A DNA stretch of 16,818 nt, taken from assembly GCA_035761805.1 (NCBI GenBank), contig DASTQL010000017.1, positions 1 to 16,818 of the forward strand, read 5' to 3'. This DNA comes from DASTQL01 sp035761805 (GTDB lineage Bacteria > Actinomycetota > Actinomycetes > Jiangellales > Jiangellaceae). Each line of letters begins with the position of its first letter. The first letter of the stretch is position 1. Below are positions 7,602-13,678 of the stretch, one piece after another. A program made the translations under genes and the position numbers. The notes beneath the pieces are model-generated. The model had not been told where the DNA came from and made no database searches. It worked only from the letters and a program-made list of their open reading frames with translations.

Positions 7602-7835
7602 TCAGACCTCCTCGTCGTCGATGACGGCCGAGGGCACATCGACGTCGCCGGACTGCCAGTCCTCGTCACCGATGCCGGCTTCGTCGCCGGACAGCTGCTC
7701 CCCGGACTCGACCGTGGAGTTGAGCTCGGCTTCCTCGTCCGGAGTCAGGTCCTGGATGTTCCATTCGTCGACGTCGTCCCTGACGGGGGTGTCGACGGTG
7801 TCGTCGTGGTCGAGCTCTTGATCTAGCTCGGGCAT
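7602..7835 (-). CDS. Very acidic 77-aa hypothetical protein
   Basis: I do not recognise the family. The 77 residues include 29 Asp/Glu, one Arg and no Lys, so the predicted net charge is near -28. There is no membrane segment or signal peptide, and low hydrophobicity suggests disorder. The ATG has a good ribosome site (AAGGAGG, 7845-7851). The stop codon lies two nt before the GTG of the M15 peptidase gene, and the last codons (gac gac gag gag gtc) supply the peptidase's ribosome site. This tight link implies the two proteins act together. The charge is opposite to that of the strongly basic peptidase, so a binding partner or antagonist is an attractive but untested idea. Confidence 0.75.
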   Translation of the reverse strand: MPELDQELDHDDTVDTPVRDDVDEWNIQDLTPDEEAELNSTVESGEQLSGDEAGIGDEDWQSGDVDVPSAVIDDEEV

Positions 7836-7840
7836 TGGAG

Positions 7841-8095
7841 TCAGCCTCCTTGCGACGGCGTACGCGGAGAAGTGGGAGTGAGCTCAGCTGCGCCGCCCCA
7901 TCGCCGGGCCACGCCGAGGCCGGTGCTCTTGAACTGCAGGGAGTCGTCCTTGGAGAGACAACGCCAGCCTGCGGGCCGTCCTTGTCGTCGGAGGCACCGC
8001 CTGGTCGCTGATGCCGCAACTCTCGGGCCGGCTGCACCGGCCGAGCTCAGCACGCACGACGAGTCCGTGGCGGCGACGAGCATGATCCGTCGCAT
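7841..8095 (-). CDS. Possible 84-aa protein with signal-peptide-like start, perhaps frameshifted
   Basis: This ORF ends 5 nt before the acidic gene start, and its final codons form that gene's ribosome site, so the packing suggests a third cassette member. It begins MRRIMLVAATDSSCVLSSAGAAG, which resembles a weak signal peptide, and a GGGGGA ribosome-like site precedes the ATG. The first 23 codons and a later block (KDDSLQFKSTGLGVAR) use G/C third positions as expected. The middle (about residues 26-47) uses unusual codons such as aga, gtt, cga and caa, and reads as if in the wrong frame. It may be a decayed or frameshifted gene, or not a gene at all. No family recognised. Confidence 0.3.
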   Translation of the reverse strand: MRRIMLVAATDSSCVLSSAGAAGPRVAASATRRCLRRQGRPAGWRCLSKDDSLQFKSTGLGVARRWGGAAELTPTSPRTPSQGG

Positions 8096-8331
8096 GGTTC
8101 CCCCTGGTCACGAGTGACACTGCCCCCAGGCCGGCCCGACGCGCACCTCCCCGAACGCACGTGACCGGTGAAGTCTTGCCCCCTCCATTGGAGTAAGCCA
8201 CCGAATCGCCTCGGCGTCCAGCCCCGGACCAAGATCGCGACCTGCTCCCGTGGGCCCGCGCCCGGCAGGGAGCCGACCCTGGATGCCCACCTGGCTGGAG
8301 TCGACCGACGTCACTCGGCCGGACCGGCCCC
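8096..8331. other. Intergenic region upstream of the M15 cassette
   Basis: This holds no convincing gene. It contains a short inverted repeat GTCAC-GA-GTGAC (8107-8118) near the start of the possible 84-aa ORF and a GC-rich hairpin at 8317-8329 behind the flavodoxin gene. Taken with the doubtful 84-aa ORF, nearly 500 bp (7836-8331) have no firm coding assignment. The promoter for the acidic-protein/peptidase pair must lie here, but I cannot point to clear -10 and -35 elements. Confidence 0.4.
8317..8329 (-). terminator. GC hairpin just after the flavodoxin gene
   Basis: GGCCGG-A-CCGGCC is a perfect 6-bp dyad that begins 2 nt beyond the stop codon of the flavodoxin-like gene in the direction of transcription. 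There is no U-tract, as is usual for actinobacterial terminators. Called from position and symmetry only. Confidence 0.4.
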
Positions 8332-8874
8332 TCAGCGGACGGGCTGACGCACGAGTCCTGCCCCCCACCGCGCGGCACGAGTCAGCTCACCGGTGCGCAG
8401 CGGCCCCTCCATGTCTCCGACCACGAAGCCGACCGGCTCGGCCACCACCTCGTACCCGTGCCGGCGCAACCGGCGGGCCAGGCGGGGGGCGGCTCCGCCC
8501 GCCAGCCGATTGTCCAGCCGGGTGTCGAAGGCGGCGGCCCGGCCGCGGTGTCGGCGTGGCAGGGAGTCCAGCCAGTCCCTGAGCGCCGGACCCTCCGCGC
8601 CCGGTTCGAGCGGGTGGCCGTCGCGGCCGTGTCCGGACTCGACGTCCTCGTGCCGCAACCACATCCGGCGGGTCCGCTGCGACGGCAGGCCCAGCGCGTG
8701 GGTCGGCGCGCCGAGGACGAGCAGATCGGCATCGGCGAGGTCGGGGGTGGCGAACGGGACGGCCGTGCAGGTGACCTCGGCCTCGGGGGCCGCGTCCCGG
8801 GCACCCCTCGCCACCGACTCGGCGACCGCGCGGGTGTTGCCGAAGATGCTCTCGTACACGATGGCGACGCGCAT
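8332..8874 (-). CDS. Flavodoxin-like family protein
   Basis: The 180-aa protein opens with the FMN phosphate-binding loop of flavodoxins, MRVAIVYESIFGNTRAVAES (loop YESIFGNTRAVAE at 7-19). A second strand and loop follow (LLVLGAPTHALGLP, about 51-64), and later a FDTRLDNRLAGGAAPRLARRL block typical of the actinobacterial single-domain flavodoxin proteins. A YEVVAEPVGFVVGDMEGPLRTGEL segment forms the C-terminal strand region. It is probably a cytosolic FMN protein involved in electron transfer or quinone/stress chemistry; the partner is unknown. The ATG at 8874 has a GAGGTGA site about 7 nt upstream. It lies 78 nt downstream of the M50B-like gene on the same strand and may share its transcript. 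Confidence 0.9.
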   Translation of the reverse strand: MRVAIVYESIFGNTRAVAESVARGARDAAPEAEVTCTAVPFATPDLADADLLVLGAPTHALGLPSQRTRRMWLRHEDVESGHGRDGHPLEPGAEGPALRDWLDSLPRRHRGRAAAFDTRLDNRLAGGAAPRLARRLRRHGYEVVAEPVGFVVGDMEGPLRTGELTRAARWGAGLVRQPVR

Positions 8875-8952
8875 GGTTGCTCACCTCGGACACGACCATC
8901 CGCCTCGGTGTGCGGATCGGGTAGGGGCGCAGGTCCCAGGCGAGACGCCCGG

Positions 8953-9669
8953 TCAGCCGGTGAGCCCGGGGACGAGGACCAGGGCGCCCACGACCGGGGA
9001 GCCGAGCGTGACCAGGAGGAACATCCCGATCCAGACGATGCCGGGGACCCCGGTGAGTCGGGCCAGCTGGTCGGCGTCGGAGTCGCGGGCTCGGCCGCGG
9101 CGTCGGGCGCCCTGGAGCTCCAGGACCGGTCGCGGGGCGGCGAGCAGCAGGAACCACGTGACGAGGTAGGCCACGAGCGCCTGGGCGGTGTCGGGCAGCC
9201 ACCACGACACCGCGAGCAGGGCGGCGCCCGTCACCAGCACCGACCACAACCCGAAGAGGTTGCGGATCTGCAGGAGCAGCAGTGCCAGGAGCAGGAGGAG
9301 CAGCCACAGGACGGCGACGGGGCGCCCAGTCGACAGCAGCAGGGCGGCCCCGAGCCCGAGCAGGGCTGGGCCGACGTAGCCGGCCGCCGCCGTCGCCACC
9401 ATGCCCGGGCCACGTGGCCGACCCTTGGAGAGCGTGAGCCCCGAGGTGTCCGAGTGCAGCCGGATCCCGGCCAGCCGCCGGCCGGAGAGCGCCGCCACCA
9501 CGCCGTGCGCCCCTTCGTGCGCGATGGTGACGACGTGTCTCGTACGCCGCCAGGCGGGACGGAGCCAGACCGCGACGAGTGCGAGGGCCGCCGCGGCGAG
9601 GACGAGCGACGGGTCCGGCAGGGGCTGTGTCTCGACCACGCGGGCCCAGATCTCGCCGAGCACCTCCAC
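8953..9669 (-). CDS. M50B-type integral membrane metallopeptidase-like protein
   Basis: The 238-aa membrane protein has a zinc-peptidase-like HEGAH motif at 51-55 (VTIAHEGAHGVVAALSGRRL), followed by GIRLHSDTSGLTLSKGRP and GPGMVATAAAGYVGPALLGLGAAL. These blocks characterise the M50B family of predicted membrane peptidases. Further hydrophobic segments lie at about 22-36, 92-112, 115-135, 140-155, 160-178 and 212-238. An Arg-rich loop (188-196) separates the last two. The substrate is unknown and activity is inferred from the motif. The start is GTG with a GGAGG-type site about 10 nt upstream. It differs in architecture from the CBS-containing M50 protease at the left of the window. The region upstream holds two palindromic repeats. 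Confidence 0.85.
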   Translation of the reverse strand: MEVLGEIWARVVETQPLPDPSLVLAAAALALVAVWLRPAWRRTRHVVTIAHEGAHGVVAALSGRRLAGIRLHSDTSGLTLSKGRPRGPGMVATAAAGYVGPALLGLGAALLLSTGRPVAVLWLLLLLLALLLLQIRNLFGLWSVLVTGAALLAVSWWLPDTAQALVAYLVTWFLLLAAPRPVLELQGARRRGRARDSDADQLARLTGVPGIVWIGMFLLVTLGSPVVGALVLVPGLTG

Positions 9670-9776
9670 CGTCGTCCGACCTCCGCCTCGCGCGCCGCCT
9701 TCAACCGGGGCGTGGCGCTCCCAGCGACCGGTCGATCATCGCAAGGCCCGTGGCCGGGGCCACCCCGCGGGGGCAT

Positions 9777-9829
9777 GATCACCGTGCGGCGCTCGTGCCG
9801 TGTCGCGGGATCCGCGCGTCACGGTGATC
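9777..9829. repeat. 53-bp palindromic element, copy 1
   Basis: Perfect 10-bp arms GATCACCGTG (9777-9786) and CACGGTGATC (9820-9829) enclose a 33-nt GC-rich centre. The element is followed at a period of 83 bp by a second copy with identical arms and the same length. The flank GGCAT before the left arm is shared. This looks like a REP-type extragenic palindrome able to form a long hairpin. Confidence 0.7.
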
Positions 9830-9859
9830 CCGGTGGCGGCGGCCGCAACTCCCCGGCAT

Positions 9860-9912
9860 GATCACCGTGCCCGCACCGTGCCGCGCCGCGGGACCTCGGC
9901 CACACGGTGATC
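9860..9912. repeat. 53-bp palindromic element, copy 2 (possible sigma-gene terminator)
   Basis: The arms GATCACCGTG (9860-9869) and CACGGTGATC (9903-9912) are identical to copy 1. The 33-nt centres match at 19 positions, mainly in CGTGCCG and CGCGGGA blocks. The right arm overlaps the first two bases (plus strand) of the sigma-factor stop codon at 9911-9913. The hairpin therefore begins within the end of that gene and could terminate its transcript. Confidence 0.7.
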
Positions 9913-11161
9913 ACGGATGCCGCGCCCCGACCTCCGCCAGGCGGCGCTGCAGGAAGTCGCGCTCGACGTCGTTGCGGACCAGGGCCAGGGCATCGCGGTA
10001 GGCCTGGGCCGCGTCGCCGTATCGCCCGAGGCGGCGCAGGAGGTCGGCGCGCGTGGCCGGGAGGTAGTGGTACGCGGCCAGTCGGGGGTCACCGGCGAGG
10101 GCGTCGACCTCGACGAGTGCCGCAGCAGGTCCGGCTGCCTCGGCCACCGCCGCAGCCCGGTTGAGGGCGACGACCGGTGAGGGCCAGACCCGCAGCAGCT
10201 CGTCGTAGAGCGCGACGACCTGGGCCCAGTCGGTCTCCTCGTACGAGGGCGCCTCGGCGTGCAGGGCCGCGATTGCCGCCTGGAGCGCGAAGCGTCCCGG
10301 CCGCCCGCCGCGCAGCGCGTCGACGACGAGGGCCTGCCCCTCGTCGACCAGCCGGCCGTCCCAGGCGTCGCGGTCCTGGTCGGCGAGGAGCACCAGTCGC
10401 CCCGCCGCGTCGGTACGGGTGGGGCGGCGGGCCTCGCCGAGCAACAGCAATGCCAGCAGGCCGCGAACCTCCCGCTCGTCCGGCATCAGCCGGTGGAGCA
10501 TGCGGGCGAGCTCCAGGGAGCGCTCGACCAGGTCGACCCGGACGACCGAGTCGCCGGTGGGCGCGGTGTGCCCGGTCGTGAAGACCAGGTGCACCACGGT
10601 GAGCACCGCGTCGAGGCGGTCGGGCAGCTCGGCCGCCTCGGGCACCCGGTAGGGGATCCGCGCTGCGGCGATCTTCTTCTTGGCCCGGGTCAGCCGGGCG
10701 GCGAGGGTCGGCTCCTGGACCAGGAAGGCCGCCGCGATCTCGGCCGTGGTCAACCCGCACACCAGGCGCAGGGTGAGCGCCACCTGCGCCTCCCGGGCGA
10801 GCGCCGGGTGGCAGCAGGTGAAGACCAGCCGAAGCCGGTCGTCGGGGATCACCTCGTCGTCCGGGAGGGCGGCCTCGGCCGGCAGCTGCTCCGCCGACTC
10901 CACCAGCAGGGGGAGCTTGGCACGCAGCGTCCGGTCCCGCCGGTGGGCGTCGAGGGCGCGCCGTCGGGCCGCCGTCGTCAGCCATGCCCCGGGGCGCCGG
11001 GGCACGCCGTCCCGCGCCCAGGCGTCCAGCGCAGCCACGTACGCGTCCTGGACGCACTCCTCGGCGAGGTCGACGTCGCCCGCGACGCGCACCGTCGCGG
11101 CGAGCACGAAGGCCCACTCGCGACGGTGCGCCTCGGCGACGGCCTCCCGGACGTCGGGCAC
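9911..11161 (-). CDS. ECF sigma factor, ECF42-like, with C-terminal TPR-like extension
   Basis: About 416 residues from the GTG at 11161, where similarity to the family appears to begin (VPDVREAVAEAHRREWAFVLAA); the frame is open to a GTG at 11230, which would overlap the YciI gene. Sigma region 2 spans about 10-75 (DLAEECVQDAYVAALDAW, RPGAWLTTAARRRALDAHRRD). Region 4 spans about 112-165 (VFTCCHPALAREAQVALTLRLVCGLTTAEIAAAFLV). A roughly 240-residue C-terminal domain (DUF6596/TPR-like, with ALNRAAAVAEAAGPAAAL) is the mark of ECF42. In that group there is no classical anti-sigma factor; the C-terminal domain and a DGPF protein take part instead. Here the DGPF/YciI gene lies 19 nt upstream on the same strand. 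Targets are unknown. The stop codon is embedded in a palindromic repeat. Confidence 0.92.
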   Translation of the reverse strand: MPDVREAVAEAHRREWAFVLAATVRVAGDVDLAEECVQDAYVAALDAWARDGVPRRPGAWLTTAARRRALDAHRRDRTLRAKLPLLVESAEQLPAEAALPDDEVIPDDRLRLVFTCCHPALAREAQVALTLRLVCGLTTAEIAAAFLVQEPTLAARLTRAKKKIAAARIPYRVPEAAELPDRLDAVLTVVHLVFTTGHTAPTGDSVVRVDLVERSLELARMLHRLMPDEREVRGLLALLLLGEARRPTRTDAAGRLVLLADQDRDAWDGRLVDEGQALVVDALRGGRPGRFALQAAIAALHAEAPSYEETDWAQVVALYDELLRVWPSPVVALNRAAAVAEAAGPAAALVEVDALAGDPRLAAYHYLPATRADLLRRLGRYGDAAQAYRDALALVRNDVERDFLQRRLAEVGARHP

Positions 11162-11180
11162 GGGGACCGAGGCGGCGGTG

Positions 11181-11522
11181 TCAGTCGCCGGAGACGTCCA
11201 TGACCGGGCGGACCTCGACGCCCCCGCCACCGGCCGGGCACAGCTTGGCGATGGCGAGCGCGTGGTCGAGGTCCCTCGCCTCGACGATGTAGAAGCCGCC
11301 CAAGGCTTCCTTGGTCTCCACGAAGGGCCCGTCCGTGACGACGTCGCCCCGGATCGTGGTCGCTGTCGCGGTCGGCTCCAGCGCCTCGCCGCCGACGATC
11401 TTGCCGCCGAGCTCGACCACCTGCTCGGTGAATCGGCCGTGCTCCTGCATCGCCCGCTGCCAGTCCTCGGGCGACGTGTAGCTCTCCTCGGTCTCGTAGA
11501 TGAGGATCATGTACTGAGCCAT
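11181..11522 (-). CDS. YciI/DGPF-family protein, partner of ECF42 sigma factor
   Basis: The 113-aa protein begins MAQYMILIYE and carries the name-giving DGPF motif at 64-67 (VVTDGPFVETKEALGGFYIVEARDLDHALAIA), with a typical C-terminal GGGGVEVRPVMDV. It has the size of a single YCII-related dimeric alpha/beta-barrel (ferredoxin-like) domain. The ATG at 11522 is preceded by a GGAGGAG ribosome site about 7 nt away; the frame extends to 11624 but that part does not resemble the family. DGPF proteins are genetically linked to ECF42 sigma factors, and the sigma gene follows 19 nt downstream here. The biochemical role of the protein is not settled. Confidence 0.92.
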   Translation of the reverse strand: MAQYMILIYETEESYTSPEDWQRAMQEHGRFTEQVVELGGKIVGGEALEPTATATTIRGDVVTDGPFVETKEALGGFYIVEARDLDHALAIAKLCPAGGGGVEVRPVMDVSGD

Positions 11523-11657
11523 GGCGGTCTCCTCCACCTCGGGTGTCGGCTCGGACACCTGGACGACGCACAGGGTGGACCGGAATCGACAGCCCGTCGA
11601 GACCGATCGGCTCCCGGTCTCCACGGGGCGTCCGATCCCGGGCCGTACGGTGGCGTC

Positions 11658-12149
11658 GTGCCGAGGACGCCCGCCCGGATCAAGTCCACCCTGTCGCCCC
11701 TGACCCTACGGCGTGCGATGAACCTCTGGCCGCCGTTCCTCTTCGCCGGGATCCGGGTCCTGCACATCAGCGACGACTGGTCCCGCGTGCGGGTGAGGCT
11801 GCACCTGCGCAGGTGGACCACGAACTACGTCGGGACGCAGTACGGCGGGTCGATCTTCTCCATGACCGACCCGTTCTGGATGATCATGCTGCTGAACCGG
11901 CTCGGCCCGGGCTACTCGGTGTGGGACAAGGCCGCCGAGATCGAGTTCGTCGCGCCGGGGCGGACGCATCTCAGCGCCGACTTCGACCTCGACGACGAGC
12001 GCATCGAGGCGATCCGGCACGCCGCATGCGATGGCCGGCCGGTCCTCGAATGGTTCGAGACGCGCGTCGTGGACGACGGGGGTGGGCTCGTGGCCCGGGT
12101 GCGCAAACAGGTCTACGTACGCCGGAAGCCGGACCAAGCCGGCCGTTGA
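11658..12149 (+). CDS. DUF4442 hot-dog fold, thioesterase-like protein
   Basis: The 163-aa product begins VPRTPARIKSTLSPLTLRRAMNLWPPFLFAGIRV, with a GTG at 11658. The core NYVGTQYGGSIFSMTDPFWMIML (56-78) is the central helix of a hot-dog fold of the PaaI/DUF4442 type. It is followed by KAAEIEFVAPGRTHLSADFDL and a VARVRKQVYVRRK strand at the end. Proteins of this family are predicted to hydrolyse acyl-thioesters, but no substrate can be read from the sequence. It is divergent from the YciI gene across 135 bp that should hold both promoters. A strong hairpin follows its stop. Only a weak ribosome site is visible, so a leaderless or short-leader message is possible. Confidence 0.85.
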   Translation: MPRTPARIKSTLSPLTLRRAMNLWPPFLFAGIRVLHISDDWSRVRVRLHLRRWTTNYVGTQYGGSIFSMTDPFWMIMLLNRLGPGYSVWDKAAEIEFVAPGRTHLSADFDLDDERIEAIRHAACDGRPVLEWFETRVVDDGGGLVARVRKQVYVRRKPDQAGR

Positions 12150-12155
12150 CCAGGC

Positions 12156-12182
12156 AGCCCCCTCCGGGCTACGGAGAGGGCT
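12156..12182 (+). terminator. Hairpin terminator after the DUF4442 gene
   Basis: An 11-bp stem with one mismatch (AGCCCCCTCCG at 12156-12166 pairing with CGGAGAGGGCT at 12172-12182) encloses a GGCTA loop. It starts 6 nt after the TGA of the thioesterase-like gene. No T-tract follows. Confidence 0.6.
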
Positions 12183-12205
12183 CGTGATCACGACATGATC
12201 ACGGG
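12183..12205. repeat. GATCAC palindromes between convergent genes
   Basis: A perfect 10-bp palindrome CGTGATCACG (12183-12192) is followed by CATGATCACGG (12194-12204). Together they give overlapping GTGATCA/TGATCAC inverted repeats in the gap between two convergent genes. The CATGATCAC core is also the left end of the 53-bp elements at 9777 and 9860, so this may be a degenerate relative. Confidence 0.4.
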
Positions 12206-12289
12206 GTGTCAGCGCCTGGCGAGTGCGACAGGCTGTGGCCGCTCTCGAGCCACACCAGTGCTGCGCTCGTCCCTCATGGTCGGTCCCGG

Positions 12290-12304
12290 CGCCGCCGGGC
12301 GGCG
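12290..12304 (-). terminator. GC hairpin directly after the MutL-like gene
   Basis: CGCCGCC-G-GGCGGCG is a perfect 7-bp dyad beginning 3 nt beyond the MutL-like stop codon in the direction of transcription. It is a plausible end for the yczE-CGS-mutL transcript. No T-tract is present. Confidence 0.5.
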
Positions 12305-12307
12305 TGG

Positions 12308-13675
12308 TCACGCCGGCCGGAGCGTCGCCACGAGCCGGGCAGCAGCCTCAGGGGCCTCGGCAGCCAGCAGCCCCGCCGCGGCCAGCACGTAGCTCCGGTC
12401 GACTGCGACCGGCGCGCCCTCCGGCACCTGCCAGCCTCCCGCTCGGTCGGACAGCAGGGGCAGCAACAGATCCACGGCCACCGACGGGTCGGCGTGCCTC
12501 AACACGCCCCCCGACCCCACGACCAGCGAGACCTCCCGCAGGTCCCGGCCGGGCGACCGCACGTCGCCCTCCTCCCGGGGCCGGGCGTGCCGGCGCACCG
12601 CCACGAGCGCCGCGAGCGAGGCCAGCCGCGCGTCCATCGCGGCTTCATCCGGCGAGGACGCGACGTACGAAGGATCTGCGACCCGGCGACCAGCGGCCGC
12701 CCTGAGGTCCTCGACCTCCTCAGGGGCGACGAGCCGCTCGACGACGCCCGCCGCGACCACGCCCGGCGCACTCCACCGGACCCCCAGGTCGCCCTCCACG
12801 GTCCGGGAACGCCACAGCACCTCGACCACCTCGCGGTGGATCTCCAGATCCTCCCCCGTGGGGGTCAGCACCGAGTACACGTCGGTCGTCGCCCCGCCGA
12901 CGTCCACGACGAGCACGTCCCCGGCACCGGGCACCCCCTCCGTACCGTCCGCCAGTACCTCCACGCCACCGAGCACCGCGTCCGGGGTCGCCGCCCGGAC
13001 CATCGCCGCGAACTCCGCCGGGCGCCGGGTCAGCCCCTTCCCCCCGATCACGTGCCGGATGAAGACCTCCCGGATCGCCTCCCGGGCGGGCCGCGGGTCC
13101 AGGACACCGATCCGAGGCAGCACGTTCGCGGTCGCGATCGCCGTCCGCCCAGCGGCCTCCAGGGCCTCGACGACCTCGGCGCGCACCGAGACGTTGCCTG
13201 CGACCACCACCGGGGCCCGCAACCGCGCCCGCGCCAGCCGCCGCGCGTTGTGCAGCAGCACCTCGGCGTTGCCACCATCGGTCCCGCCGACCAGGAGCAC
13301 GACGTCCGGCCGGGCGGACCGCAGCGCTGAGACCCCGGCCCCGTCCAGCGGACCAGCAGAGACATGGACCACGCGACTGCCCGCCGACAGCCCCACGCGG
13401 TGTCCCGCCTCCGCCGTCACCGCGCGCTCGTAGCCCACGACCGCCAGCCGCAGCCCGCCACCCGCGCTGGAGCAGGCCAGCACGTCGGCGTGCGGACCCA
13501 GCGCCTCCCGTACGGCCGCGACGCCGTCGAGGACGTCGGTCGCCGCCGTCGTCGGCACCGACGCGGTCGCGACCATCTCCCCCGAGGTCGGGTCGACCAG
13601 GGTGCCCTTGGTGAAGGTGGACCCGACGTCGACGCAGGCCACCAGGCCCGCACCGGCCCGGCGCACGCCAGGCAA
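12308..13675 (-). CDS. MutL/GlmL-family actin-like ATPase (cobalamin-mutase reactivator type)
   Basis: The 455-aa product has the actin/Hsp70-like ATPase (ASKHA) signature expected of GlmL/MutL proteins. These are linked to B12-dependent glutamate mutase and aminomutases and are unrelated to mismatch-repair MutL. Phosphate-1 loop CVDVGSTFTKGTL is at 14-26, followed by LLVGGTDGGNAEVLLHNAR (127-145). Phosphate-2 loop VVDVGGATTDVYSV is at 256-269, and the C-terminal VVGSGGVLRHAD is at 385-396. The family helps reactivate B12 enzymes by cofactor exchange. No mutase subunit is in the window, so this copy looks detached from its usual partner. The start is TTG 13675, three nt after the stop of the cystathionine gamma-synthase ORF; GTG 13666 is an alternative. 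Translation is clearly coupled to the upstream gene. Confidence 0.88.
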   Translation of the reverse strand: MPGVRRAGAGLVACVDVGSTFTKGTLVDPTSGEMVATASVPTTAATDVLDGVAAVREALGPHADVLACSSAGGGLRLAVVGYERAVTAEAGHRVGLSAGSRVVHVSAGPLDGAGVSALRSARPDVVLLVGGTDGGNAEVLLHNARRLARARLRAPVVVAGNVSVRAEVVEALEAAGRTAIATANVLPRIGVLDPRPAREAIREVFIRHVIGGKGLTRRPAEFAAMVRAATPDAVLGGVEVLADGTEGVPGAGDVLVVDVGGATTDVYSVLTPTGEDLEIHREVVEVLWRSRTVEGDLGVRWSAPGVVAAGVVERLVAPEEVEDLRAAAGRRVADPSYVASSPDEAAMDARLASLAALVAVRRHARPREEGDVRSPGRDLREVSLVVGSGGVLRHADPSVAVDLLLPLLSDRAGGWQVPEGAPVAVDRSYVLAAAGLLAAEAPEAAARLVATLRPA

Positions 13676-13678
13676 CCG

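Noticed and set aside
6706..8095. A full prophage
   Set aside because: Only an endolysin-like peptidase and one or two small proteins are present; there are no capsid, tail, terminase, integrase or holin genes, and flanking genes are ordinary chromosomal ones.
9777..9912. CRISPR array
   Set aside because: Only two copies, each an internal palindrome with a diverged centre, and no cas genes; better explained as REP-like elements.
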